Program-made: the position numbers and the translations under genes
Source of the DNA: Rhizobium sp. BK650
GTDB lineage: Bacteria; Pseudomonadota; Alphaproteobacteria; Rhizobiales; Rhizobiaceae
Length of the DNA stretch: 64,000 nt
Reading direction: 5' to 3'
Assembly (NCBI RefSeq): GCF_014195325.1
Contig: NZ_JACIBK010000001.1
Coordinates: 62,001-126,000 of the forward strand
In this document: in pieces, positions 42,413 to 51,034 of the stretch
How the letters are laid out: every line of letters begins with the position of its first letter
How positions within the stretch are numbered: position 1 is the stretch's first letter
Notes under the pieces: generated by a model
Databases searched by the model: none
Told to the model about the DNA's origin: nothing
Seen by the model: the letters and a program-made list of their open reading frames with translations, nothing else

Positions 42413-43537
42413 CTAGCTTTCTCTGATTTTCAGACTATGAGCGCCCGCTGCATTCAGCAGCGGCTCGCGATGAATGCTCATGTCATGGATGCGGGCGTTA
42501 CGCCAGTGACGGTCGAGGTTGAGCGCAATGCTGCCGGTCGAGGCCCGCGCCAATTCGAAAAGAGCATTTGCCGTGTCCAGCGCCACCTCGGTTGCCGCAA
42601 TGCAGGCAGACGAAGCGGAGAAATAGGCCTCCGCCATGGCTGCTCCAGCAGGGCTTACCTGGGCGATATCGAGCTTGCGGCCGGCTTGTTCGAGCGCTCC
42701 GGTTGCGGTTTCGATGCGAGTGGCACGCTCGCCAATTTTACCCAAGAGAGCAGAATGATCCTTCGCCTTGACGAGCAGGTCGGAAAAGGCAGCGCGGGCA
42801 ATGCCGAGGCTGACAGCGGCCTGCAGCAGAAGACCCAAGGATTTTTCCGTGGTGTGATCGCCGGATAATGCGGCGGTGACGGTATCGGCATTCACATGCA
42901 GCTTGCCGGCAATCAGCGTTGCAGTGCCATTGGTGCGCAACCCGAAGGCATCCCAATCGTCTACGGCCTGCAGCTCGTCTCCGTCATGTCGAAGATAGAG
43001 GGTTACCCTGCGCCCGCCGGGATCAATCGCTGCTGCGGCGATCCAGTCGGAGAAAAGAATGGCGGCTGTCTGTTCCGACCGGCCCGTCAAGCGAAAGCCG
43101 GAGCCTTCGGCAACAAGGCTTGCCTGATCGGCGAAACGGGCGGCGGCGAAACGGTCGCCATCGAGTGCGCGGGTGAAGAGGGCGCTCTTCAGCTCTTCCG
43201 AAGATTGGTTGCGCAGCCCTTCCAGCACGCCGAAATGAGATGCCAGCACGCTGCCGATGGCAGCATCGCTTTCACCAATGATGGCAACGATCTCTGCAAG
43301 CAGGGCATTGGAAACATCAAGTCCGGCATATTCCGGAGGAACGGTAATCGCGATGAGGCCGGATTGCGAGAGCGCGTCGAGTTCGGCATTGGGCATGATG
43401 CGGTTGATGTCCCGTTCACTTGCCTGCTGTCGAAAAGCGGCCGCAAGTTCGCGGGCCGTGGAAACGGCTTCCTCCTCGGTCTCGATGCGGTGCGCTGGGG
43501 GGCGCGCGCTGTCATGTAACTGCGATACCGTTCCCAT
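42413..43537 (-). CDS. SfnB/DszC-type flavin-dependent monooxygenase (acyl-CoA dehydrogenase fold)
   Basis: 374 residues, acyl-CoA dehydrogenase-like three-domain fold: helical N-domain ('INRIMPNAELDALSQSGLIA'), mid beta domain ('FRLTGRSEQTAAILFSDWIA'), C-terminal helical bundle. 'VPPEYAGLDVSNALLAEIVA' and 'HWRNARIHDMSIHREPLLNA' are characteristic of SfnB/DszC-like reduced-flavin monooxygenases, which release sulfite or oxidise organosulfur compounds, and lack the ACAD catalytic Glu. Likely a sulfur-scavenging function. No flavin reductase or sulfonate transporter gene is adjacent. Single-gene unit. Confidence 0.85.
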   Translation of the reverse strand: MGTVSQLHDSARPPAHRIETEEEAVSTARELAAAFRQQASERDINRIMPNAELDALSQSGLIAITVPPEYAGLDVSNALLAEIVAIIGESDAAIGSVLASHFGVLEGLRNQSSEELKSALFTRALDGDRFAAARFADQASLVAEGSGFRLTGRSEQTAAILFSDWIAAAAIDPGGRRVTLYLRHDGDELQAVDDWDAFGLRTNGTATLIAGKLHVNADTVTAALSGDHTTEKSLGLLLQAAVSLGIARAAFSDLLVKAKDHSALLGKIGERATRIETATGALEQAGRKLDIAQVSPAGAAMAEAYFSASSACIAATEVALDTANALFELARASTGSIALNLDRHWRNARIHDMSIHREPLLNAAGAHSLKIRES

Positions 43538-43691
43538 CTGCCACTCTTTCTAAGCGCTAAAACTGCGCAATTGCATCGGCCTGCGTAAGGGCGGTTTTTC
43601 TATAAATGCCGCGCCGGCCGAATTTTATTACCAGCTTGATCGCCTTGGCGTATGATCTACTTATGGCTATGGGACGGCCAGTTGATCAGGA

Positions 43692-44474
43692 ATGATGATG
43701 AGCAATTCTCTTGCACGAAGCCGCGAGGGTTCGAAGGCTGGGCGTCAGTCGCGCCCGCGCATAGGCATGAATATAGCTGATATTCCGACCTATGCCATCG
43801 GCGACGTGCATGGGCGCCTCGATCTGCTGCAGAAAGCCGAAGAGGCGATCGTGCGCGATGCGGAGCGTCTGCCGGGTACCAAGCTCATTGTCATGCTGGG
43901 CGATTATATTGATCGCGGGCCGCAATCGGCGCATGTGCTCAGCCATCTCATGGACCCGGCGCCGGAGGGCTTCGAGCGCATCTGCCTTGCCGGCAACCAC
44001 GAGATCGTCATGCTCGACTATATCGACGGCTGGGCATCCTATGATGACTGGATGACCATGGGTGCGGCCGAGCTTCTGAGATCCTACGGTCTCGATCCAG
44101 ATCATCTGCCGCTGCTCTTCCGCTCCGGTGCGCAGCTCGACGCGTTCATCCGCCAGTCGCTGCCGCATACCCACATCGATTTCATTCGCGCCATGCCGAT
44201 CATGCTCGATACGCCTGACATCGTCTTCGTGCATGCCGGCATCGACCCGCGCGTACCACTTGAAGAGCAAGCCGATGACGACCTAGCCTTCATCCGCCAG
44301 CGTTTCCTGGAAAGCTCATTGCCGCTGCCGAAACTGGTCGTGCATGGGCACACGCCGGGCGACCAGCCCGATGTGCAGCCGATGCGACTGAATCTCGATA
44401 CCCGTGCCTTCAGAAGCGGGAAACTTTCCGTAGCCCGGTTCTGGCAGGGGCAGGTTCACCTCTTCTCCACCTGA
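43692..44474 (+). CDS. PPP-family metallophosphatase (serine/threonine phosphatase-like)
   Basis: Up to 260 residues; three consecutive ATG codons (43692, 43695, 43698) follow AGGA, and 43698 has the best spacing. The metal-site motifs are complete: GDVHG, GDYIDRGP, GNHE and HGHT, so the two-metal phosphoesterase centre should be active. Related proteins are Ser/Thr protein phosphatases or diadenosine tetraphosphatases; there is no basis to choose. Convergent with the RND pump gene, 34 bases apart. Confidence 0.92.
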   Translation: MMMSNSLARSREGSKAGRQSRPRIGMNIADIPTYAIGDVHGRLDLLQKAEEAIVRDAERLPGTKLIVMLGDYIDRGPQSAHVLSHLMDPAPEGFERICLAGNHEIVMLDYIDGWASYDDWMTMGAAELLRSYGLDPDHLPLLFRSGAQLDAFIRQSLPHTHIDFIRAMPIMLDTPDIVFVHAGIDPRVPLEEQADDDLAFIRQRFLESSLPLPKLVVHGHTPGDQPDVQPMRLNLDTRAFRSGKLSVARFWQGQVHLFST

Positions 44475-44508
44475 CGCAAAACTGATATGCGCTTTTTGCT
44501 GGACTTGC

Positions 44509-47500
44509 TTAGGCGGCATTCTCCTCAGCATCTGCTTGAGCCGGTGCCTCCGCCGGCTTTTTGCGCCAGCCGCGCAGCACGACATAGAAGACCGGCGTCA
44601 GGAACAGGCCGAAGAACGTTACGCCCAGCATACCGGAGAAGACGGCCGTGCCAAGCGATTGGCGCATTTCAGCACCGGGGCCGGTGGCGATGGCTAGCGG
44701 CAGAACGCCGAAGATGAAGGCGAAGGCCGTCATCAGGATCGGCCGCAGGCGAAGATGACTTGCCTCGATCGCGGCATCCACGGCGCTCTTGCCTTCTTCT
44801 TCTGCCTGTCTTGCGAACTCGACGATCAGAATGGCGTTCTTAGCCGCAAGGCCGATCAGGACGATCAGGCCGATTTGCGTCAGGACGTTATTGTCCATTC
44901 CTCTCAGCGACACACCGATCAGTGCCGCCAGTACTGCAAGCGGAACGATGAGAATGATCGCCAGAGGCAGGATCCAGCTTTCATATTGTGCCGCCAGCGC
45001 GAGGAAGACGAAGATCACCGACAGGGCGAAGATATAGATCGCCGTGTTGCCGGTGTGAGTTTCCTGATAGGCAAGCTCTGTCCATTCGAAGGACGTGCCC
45101 GGTGGCAGGATCTGCGCCGCCAGTGCTTCCATCTTCTTGATGGCGTCGCCGGTCGATGTGCCGGGTGTCGGGTTGCCCTGAAGCGGCACCGAGACATACA
45201 TGTTGTAGCGCTGGACAAGTGCCGGACCGCTGGAATCCTGGATATCCATCAGGGTGCCAAGCGGGACCAACGCGCCGGTTGCCGATCGAACCTTCAACGC
45301 GAGAATGTCGTCCCTGTCCATGCGATATTGCCGATCAGCCTGGGCGCGAACCTGGTAGACACGCCCGAACGCATTGAAATCGTTCACATAGGCGACACCG
45401 AGATTGATAGACAAGGCGTTGAAGATGTTGGGGATCGGCACGTTCAGGAAACGGGCTTTGTCGCGGTCGATCGCAAGGAAATATTGCGGACTCGCATCCG
45501 AGAACGTCGTAAAGACGCCTGTCAGTCCCGGAGCCGTCGCCGCAGCGCCCATCATCTGACGGGCGAGGCCAAGGACACGCGTCATATCAGAGTTTTCAAG
45601 ATCCAGGATCTGCATCTTGAAACCGCCGGAATTGCCAACGCCGCGCACGGATGGCGGCGGGATGGCAATGATGAAGGCTTCCTGGATGCTTTGCAGCTTG
45701 CCGTAAAGCTCGCCGATGATCTTGTTTGCGGTCTCGCCGCCTTCTTCACGTTCCGCAAAGGATTTGAACGGGACGAAGACGACGCCGGCATTCGAGGCAT
45801 TGGTGAAGGTCGCACCGCTGAAGCCGGCAAATTGCACGGCATTGCCGACACCGGGCACCGTCCGGGCGATCTCGCCAACCTGTTTGACGACGGCATCGGT
45901 ACGGGCAAGCGAAGCACCGTCAGGAAGCTGGATGACGACGATTGCGTAACCCTGGTCCATGGTCGGGATGAAGCCGGAGGGAACTCTCTGGCCCATATAC
46001 CAGGTCGCTCCGAGCAGGCAGGCGAAGGCGACCAAGGAGCAGGTCAATCCCACCCAACCGCTGACCAGGTGCCGGACGATCCAAGAATAGCCTGAGCTCA
46101 GCCGATCGAACCCGTGGTTGAAGCCGTTTGCAAGGCCGCCTCCAAGCTGGGAGAAGATGTTCTTGCGCCTGGTCTCGTGATCATGGGATTTCAACAAGAT
46201 CCCCGCCAGCGCAGGCGACAGTGTGAGCGAGTTCAATGCCGAAATGGCTGTCGTGACTGAGATCGTGACTGCGAACTGTCTGTAGAACTGTCCGGAGATG
46301 CCTGGAATGAAGGCCGTCGGCACGAATACCGCGATCAGCACCAGCGAGATGGCGACGACGGCAGTGCCGACTTCGTCCATGGTCACATGCGCAGCCTCCT
46401 TCGGCGTCATGCCCCGCGCCAGGTTTCGTTCGACATTTTCCACCACCACGATCGCGTCGTCGACGACAATACCAATCGCCAGCACGAGGCCGAACAAGGT
46501 GAGCATGTTGAGCGAGAAGCCGAAGGCGAGCAGAATTGCGAAGGTGCCGATCAGCGATACCGGGATGGCGATGATCGGAATGATCGCCGTTCGCCACGAT
46601 TGCAGGAAGACGAGAACGACGATCGCCACGAGGATCGCCGCCTCAGCGATGGTCCTGTAGACTTCATAGATAGAGTCCGAGATGAATTCGGTCGTATCGT
46701 AGACGATGCGATATTCCAGACCCGGCGGGAAATTCTGCGACAGATCCTTCATGATGCCTTGGACCTGATGGGCCGTGTCCAGCGCGTTTGTTCCCGGACG
46801 GGCGAAGATGCCGAGAGCGACAGCGGGGTCGTTGTTGAGATAGCTGTTGGTAACGTAATCCTGCGCGCCAAGTTCGATACGTGCGACATCCTGCAGGGCC
46901 ACGAGCCGGCCGCTGGCTGTCGATTTGACAATGACATAGCGGAACTGCCGCACGTCTGAGAAACGTCCGTCCGTTCGCACCGTGTATTCGAACGCATTCT
47001 TGCCTGTAACGGGCGGCGCGCCGATCTTGCCGCCCGACACCTGAACGTTCTGGTCCCTCAACGCGGCGACGACATCATCGGATGTCATTCCGTAGGCGGA
47101 GAGCTTTTCAGGGTCCAGCCAAATTCGCATCGAGTACTGGCGCTCACCAAACAGCTGCACGTCGCCCACGCCATCAAGGCGCACGAGAACGTCGCGGATG
47201 CGGTTACGGGCGTAGTTCGAGACGTAGAGCTGGTCGTATCGGTGCGACGGCGACAAGAGGTGAACCACCATCATCAGGTCCGGCGAGCTCTTGTCGGTGG
47301 TCACGCCGAGTCGCTGGACTTCGTCGGGAAGGCGGGGCAGCGCGATGGAAACGCGGTTCTGAACCAGAACCTGGACCTTGTCGAGATCGGTGCCGAGCTT
47401 GAAGGTGATCGTCAGCGACATAGCGCCGTCGGCGCTGGAATAGGAAGACATGTAGAGCATGTCTTCCACGCCGTTGATCTGCTGTTCGAGCGGGGTCGAG

Positions 47501-47688
47501 ACCGTGTCGGCGATCGTCTGCGGGTCGGCACCTGGATAAGAGGTACGCACGACGATGGTCGGCGGCGCGATCTCGGGATATTGAGAGACCGGCAATTGCG
47601 TATAGGCGATGCTGCCGACCACGAGAAGAACGATCGAGATGACGGCCGCAAAGATCGGCCGGTCTACGAAGAAATGAGCAAATCTCAT
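44509..47688 (-). CDS. RND multidrug efflux pump, HAE1 family (AcrB/MexB-like)
   Basis: 1059 residues, full length for HAE1. Twelve membrane segments and two large periplasmic loops. Proton relay residues are present: D410 and D411 in '[17 protein letters not shown]', K950 in '[15 protein letters not shown]'. The N-terminus 'MRFAHFFVDRPIFAAVISI' is standard. Its start overlaps the adaptor stop by four bases. Exports amphiphilic compounds, in rhizobia often plant flavonoids, phytoalexins or antibiotics, through a trimeric pump. No outer-membrane factor gene follows. Confidence 0.96.
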   Translation of the reverse strand: MRFAHFFVDRPIFAAVISIVLLVVGSIAYTQLPVSQYPEIAPPTIVVRTSYPGADPQTIADTVSTPLEQQINGVEDMLYMSSYSSADGAMSLTITFKLGTDLDKVQVLVQNRVSIALPRLPDEVQRLGVTTDKSSPDLMMVVHLLSPSHRYDQLYVSNYARNRIRDVLVRLDGVGDVQLFGERQYSMRIWLDPEKLSAYGMTSDDVVAALRDQNVQVSGGKIGAPPVTGKNAFEYTVRTDGRFSDVRQFRYVIVKSTASGRLVALQDVARIELGAQDYVTNSYLNNDPAVALGIFARPGTNALDTAHQVQGIMKDLSQNFPPGLEYRIVYDTTEFISDSIYEVYRTIAEAAILVAIVVLVFLQSWRTAIIPIIAIPVSLIGTFAILLAFGFSLNMLTLFGLVLAIGIVVDDAIVVVENVERNLARGMTPKEAAHVTMDEVGTAVVAISLVLIAVFVPTAFIPGISGQFYRQFAVTISVTTAISALNSLTLSPALAGILLKSHDHETRRKNIFSQLGGGLANGFNHGFDRLSSGYSWIVRHLVSGWVGLTCSLVAFACLLGATWYMGQRVPSGFIPTMDQGYAIVVIQLPDGASLARTDAVVKQVGEIARTVPGVGNAVQFAGFSGATFTNASNAGVVFVPFKSFAEREEGGETANKIIGELYGKLQSIQEAFIIAIPPPSVRGVGNSGGFKMQILDLENSDMTRVLGLARQMMGAAATAPGLTGVFTTFSDASPQYFLAIDRDKARFLNVPIPNIFNALSINLGVAYVNDFNAFGRVYQVRAQADRQYRMDRDDILALKVRSATGALVPLGTLMDIQDSSGPALVQRYNMYVSVPLQGNPTPGTSTGDAIKKMEALAAQILPPGTSFEWTELAYQETHTGNTAIYIFALSVIFVFLALAAQYESWILPLAIILIVPLAVLAALIGVSLRGMDNNVLTQIGLIVLIGLAAKNAILIVEFARQAEEEGKSAVDAAIEASHLRLRPILMTAFAFIFGVLPLAIATGPGAEMRQSLGTAVFSGMLGVTFFGLFLTPVFYVVLRGWRKKPAEAPAQADAEENAA

Positions 47689-48860
47689 TGGCTGCTCTCC
47701 GCACCGGCAGCTTCCGGCGGAGCATCGGTTCGCTCCTTCGGCAGTTCGGCCATCTTGGGCGTGACCTTGGCGCCAGGTCGGGCGCGTATCAGGCCGTTGA
47801 CGATGATCGTCTCGGTGCCATCGAGGCCTTCACGAATGACGCGGTAGCCGTAGAGCCGCGGACCAGGCCGCACAGGCTTGGTCGAAACGGTACCGTCGGC
47901 GCCGACGACGTAAACGACACGCTCGTTCTGATCCGAGCTGATTGCTTCGTCGGGGACAAGGATGGCCTGATAGGTGTTTGAGGCTGCGACCTGGATGCGA
48001 CCGAAGAGGCCTGGCTGAAGCACGAGATCGGGGTTGGGAAAGCGGGCACGCAGACGAATGGTGCCGCTCTCATTGTCGATCCGGTTCTCAGCGAAATCAA
48101 GTTTTCCCATGAATGGCTTGGCATTGGGATCCGAGATCGTGACGGTGACGTCGAGCCCGCCGCCGCCCTGCTGGAGATCCTTGCCGAGTTTACGCGCCGT
48201 GTCGGCGAAATTCAGCAGCCGGCGCTCGTCGACATCGAAATAGAAGTCGATCGGGTCGAGGGAAACGATCGTTGTCAGCACGGTCTGGTCGGTCTGCACT
48301 AGGTTGCCGGCGGAAATCAGGCGGCGGTCGATGCGGCCGCTGAGCGGCGCAACGATCTCCGTATATTCCATGTCGAGAGCGGCGCGATCGGCTGCAGCTT
48401 GCGCGCCGCGGACATTGGCTTGGGCCGAATCGAATTCACGGCGGCGATCGTCAAGAGTCTGCGCCGACTGACTGCCACTCGAAGCAAGCGACTGGGCGCG
48501 TTTATACTGCGCGTCGGCAAAGACCAGTGCCGATTTCGACGCTTCGAGCGCGGCATTGGCCTGATTGAGGGCGGTTACGAACGGCCGCTGATCGATGACG
48601 AACAGGCGGTCCCCCTTCTTCACCAGGGCTCCATCGGTAAAGTCGATTTCTTGCAGGTAGCCACCGACACGCGAGCGGACGGAGACCTCGTCGACAGGCT
48701 CGAAGCGACCGATGAATTCGTCATTGTCGACTACGTCGCGTACGACGGGTTTGGCGACGGTGACAGGCGGGGGAGCAGATGCCTGCTGCGCCTCAGCGAT
48801 AAGCGGCAGAAGGGCTGCAAAGCAGCTGAGCGCCAGTGTCTGTCGAAGCGAATAAGCCAT
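47685..48860 (-). CDS. RND efflux periplasmic adaptor (membrane fusion protein)
   Basis: 391 residues from ATG 48860 with GGGGGA upstream. Sec signal MAYSLRQTLALSCFAALLPL, cleavage after AEAQQ. Then the barrel-sandwich (lipoyl-like) domain interrupted by an alpha-helical hairpin ('AALEASKSALVFADAQYKRA') and a beta barrel ('VRSRVGGYLQEIDF', 'FIGRFEPVDEVSVRSRVGGY'). No lipobox cysteine, so probably periplasmic with a signal anchor rather than a lipoprotein. Partner of the pump encoded downstream. Confidence 0.94.
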   Translation of the reverse strand: MAYSLRQTLALSCFAALLPLIAEAQQASAPPPVTVAKPVVRDVVDNDEFIGRFEPVDEVSVRSRVGGYLQEIDFTDGALVKKGDRLFVIDQRPFVTALNQANAALEASKSALVFADAQYKRAQSLASSGSQSAQTLDDRRREFDSAQANVRGAQAAADRAALDMEYTEIVAPLSGRIDRRLISAGNLVQTDQTVLTTIVSLDPIDFYFDVDERRLLNFADTARKLGKDLQQGGGGLDVTVTISDPNAKPFMGKLDFAENRIDNESGTIRLRARFPNPDLVLQPGLFGRIQVAASNTYQAILVPDEAISSDQNERVVYVVGADGTVSTKPVRPGPRLYGYRVIREGLDGTETIIVNGLIRARPGAKVTPKMAELPKERTDAPPEAAGAESSQ

Positions 48861-49354
48861 TCCGGTCCCCCTTGCGGGCGGCCGAATGCAGCCGCCTGAA
48901 CTCATGCCTGAAATAAGCTGTCCGTGCCTGCTGGAACGAAAGCATGAGCCTTCGTCCTAAGTCCGAATTCTACTCATGCGGGGCTACCGGGAAGATGACA
49001 GATACAAGGCTGCATCTTCAAATCAACCGGAGCGAGAAAATTCGCTTCTCCGTAACCCACTGAACGCAGACTATAAACGGGAGAATCCAAAAATTGCAAA
49101 TGCCAATTGAGTGCACGGATGTGGAGTTTCTCAAACCCCTGCATTTCCGGTGAGATCCGCTTTATCACATTGGCGATACGCATTTTGCCCGCCACTCGAA
49201 CTCTTAAAAAAGCGGGGTCGGAAGCTCCGCCTAATCGTGGGCTGCGGCATTTTGGCTGTAGGCGTGAAATCTTGTGTTGCGTCCTTGTGCATTTGACGTG
49301 CTCAATATATGTACCGACATCATAAGGATGCTTATTACTAGCCGGCGAAGGTGT
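48861..49354. other. 494-base gene-free divergent region
   Basis: It separates the RND operon from marR. I see no conserved coding sequence; a 224-codon minus-strand open frame that runs through it and into marR looks like a shadow. It contains a marR promoter (49285-49313), and, on the minus strand, GCGGAG...CCCCGC followed by TTTTTT near 49206-49228, which could end a short antisense transcript. Confidence 0.5.
49285..49313 (+). promoter_or_regulatory. Predicted marR-emrAB promoter with operator dyad
   Basis: TTGTGC (49285-49290), 17 bases, TATGTA (49308-49313). Between the two boxes lies TTGA-CGTGC-TCAA (49293-49305), an inverted repeat in the position where a MarR repressor would block RNA polymerase. 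The start codon is 42 bases further. Confidence 0.45.
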
Positions 49355-49819
49355 ATGACCCACAATCCAACACTTGGGTTTCTTCTGCACGATGTTGCCC
49401 GTCTGCTGCGCAAGCGGTTCGAGCAGCGCGCAAAAGACCTTGGGCTGACGCGGTCTCAGTGGCAGACGCTTGCCTACCTCGCCAATAACGAGGGCATTCA
49501 TCAGAGCGGGCTTGCAGAAATCCTCGAAATCGAGCCGATCACGCTGGTCCGCATCCTCGACAAGCTTGCCGAGCGCGGCCTGATCGAACGCCGCCAGCAT
49601 CCGACCGACCGGCGTATCTGGCTGCTTTATATGCGTGAAGCAGCCCATCCGATTCTCGCCGAAATGCGCAAAATCGGCGACGTGACCCGCGGCGAAGCTC
49701 TGGAAAGCATCACTCCGGACCAGCGCGACCAGCTTTTCGATACCTTATCCGTAATGAAGACGAACTTGGTGCAGGCGTGCCGGTCCCCGGTCGCCGAGAA
49801 TGAGACGAATCATGGCTGA
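49355..49819 (+). CDS. MarR-family transcriptional regulator
   Basis: 154 residues from ATG 49355 (GAAGG upstream; the frame extends 27 codons further left without support). Winged helix with 'LTRSQWQTLAYLANNEGIHQ', 'LAEILEIEPITLVRILDKLA' and wing 'RRQHPTDRRIW'. Its stop overlaps the emrA start. It likely represses itself and the emrAB genes and is released by a phenolic or drug-like ligand. Confidence 0.94.
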   Translation: MTHNPTLGFLLHDVARLLRKRFEQRAKDLGLTRSQWQTLAYLANNEGIHQSGLAEILEIEPITLVRILDKLAERGLIERRQHPTDRRIWLLYMREAAHPILAEMRKIGDVTRGEALESITPDQRDQLFDTLSVMKTNLVQACRSPVAENETNHG

Positions 49820-51029
49820 CCAATCCCCTTTGCGCGTCGTGTCCGACGCCAATGCCAAAAAACCTGCCGAAGAAATTATCCAACAACCGGAAACGGTAGC
49901 TGAGGCGCCTTCATCCAATTCAGCGCCCGCGGCTGCCGCGGTGGCTGCGCCTGGCGGCAACAAGGTCCGCCGCCGGCGCAGCTTCACTCGCCCCGTTCTG
50001 TTTGCGTTTCTCCCCGTGGCGCTCGTCGTCGGCGGTTATTACTACGTCAATGGCGGTCAGATCATGTCGACCGACAATGCCTATATCCAGGCCGATATGG
50101 TGGGCATCACGACCGACGTTTCGGGTATCGTCGACAAGATCAACGTGCATGAGAACGAGCAGGTCAAGGCAGGGCAGGTGCTTTTCAGCCTGCAGCCGGA
50201 TTCCTTCAGGATCGCGCTCGACGGCGCCAAGGCGCAGCTTGGCGCCCAGCGCAACCAGATCATGAACCTCAAGGCCAGCTATCAGCAGTCGCTCGCCGAG
50301 ATCACGCAGGCCGAAGCCGATCTGCCCTATTACCAGGACCAGTTCGACCGGCAGCAGAATCTCGTGAACAACGGCAGCGCGACGCAGTCAGCCTATGACG
50401 AAGCCAAGCATAATCTCGAAGCGGCCCAGCAGAAGGTTTCGGTCGCCAAGGCGCAAGCTGCAACGACGCTTGCCCAGCTCGGCGGCAATGCGGACCAGCC
50501 GGTTGAGGAAAACCCGCTCTATCTGCAGGCCAAGTCACAGGTCGACAATGCCCAGCGCGAGCTTGATCACAGCGTCGTCAAGGCGCCTTTCGACGGCATC
50601 GTCACCAATGTGAATGCGTTGCAGGTCGGCTCCTATTTGCAGGCTTCGCAGCAGGCCTTCTCGCTGGTTTCGACCTCGCATCTGTGGATTGCCGCGAGCC
50701 CCAAGGAAACCGAGCTCACTTACGTCAAGCCCGGCCAGTCGGTCGATATCTATGTCGACACCTATCCGGGCGTCCTGTGGAGAGGCAAGGTCGAGAGCAT
50801 TAGCCCGGCATCGGGTTCTTCCTTCTCGTTGCTGCCGGCACAGAATACGACCGGCAACTGGGTAAAGGTCGTACAGCGCATTCCAATGCGGGTCAGCATC
50901 GACGACTCTCAGGGCAAGCCGCCACTTCGCGTCGGCATGAGCACGGTCGTCGAGGTCGATACCGGCCATGCCCGCGGCCTGCCTGATTTCGTCAACAATC
51001 TTCTGGGCCACGGCAAGAGCCACGAGTAA
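49812..51029 (+). CDS. emrA: EmrA/HlyD-family efflux adaptor
   Basis: 405 residues. About 60 low-complexity cytoplasmic residues, one membrane anchor ('PVLFAFLPVALVVGGYYYVN', near 62-80), then biotinyl-lipoyl-like halves ('DNAYIQADMVGITTDVSGIV', 'VKAPFDGIVTNVNALQVGSY') around a coiled-coil hairpin rich in Gln/Ala. Works with the EmrB-type permease encoded five bases downstream to span the periplasm. ATG 49812 lies within the end of marR. Confidence 0.93.
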   Translation: MADQSPLRVVSDANAKKPAEEIIQQPETVAEAPSSNSAPAAAAVAAPGGNKVRRRRSFTRPVLFAFLPVALVVGGYYYVNGGQIMSTDNAYIQADMVGITTDVSGIVDKINVHENEQVKAGQVLFSLQPDSFRIALDGAKAQLGAQRNQIMNLKASYQQSLAEITQAEADLPYYQDQFDRQQNLVNNGSATQSAYDEAKHNLEAAQQKVSVAKAQAATTLAQLGGNADQPVEENPLYLQAKSQVDNAQRELDHSVVKAPFDGIVTNVNALQVGSYLQASQQAFSLVSTSHLWIAASPKETELTYVKPGQSVDIYVDTYPGVLWRGKVESISPASGSSFSLLPAQNTTGNWVKVVQRIPMRVSIDDSQGKPPLRVGMSTVVEVDTGHARGLPDFVNNLLGHGKSHE

Positions 51030-51034
51030 CGGCC

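Noticed and set aside
48974..49648. 224-codon minus-strand frame covering the gap and marR
   Set aside because: It runs antisense through the conserved MarR domain and shows no protein family features.
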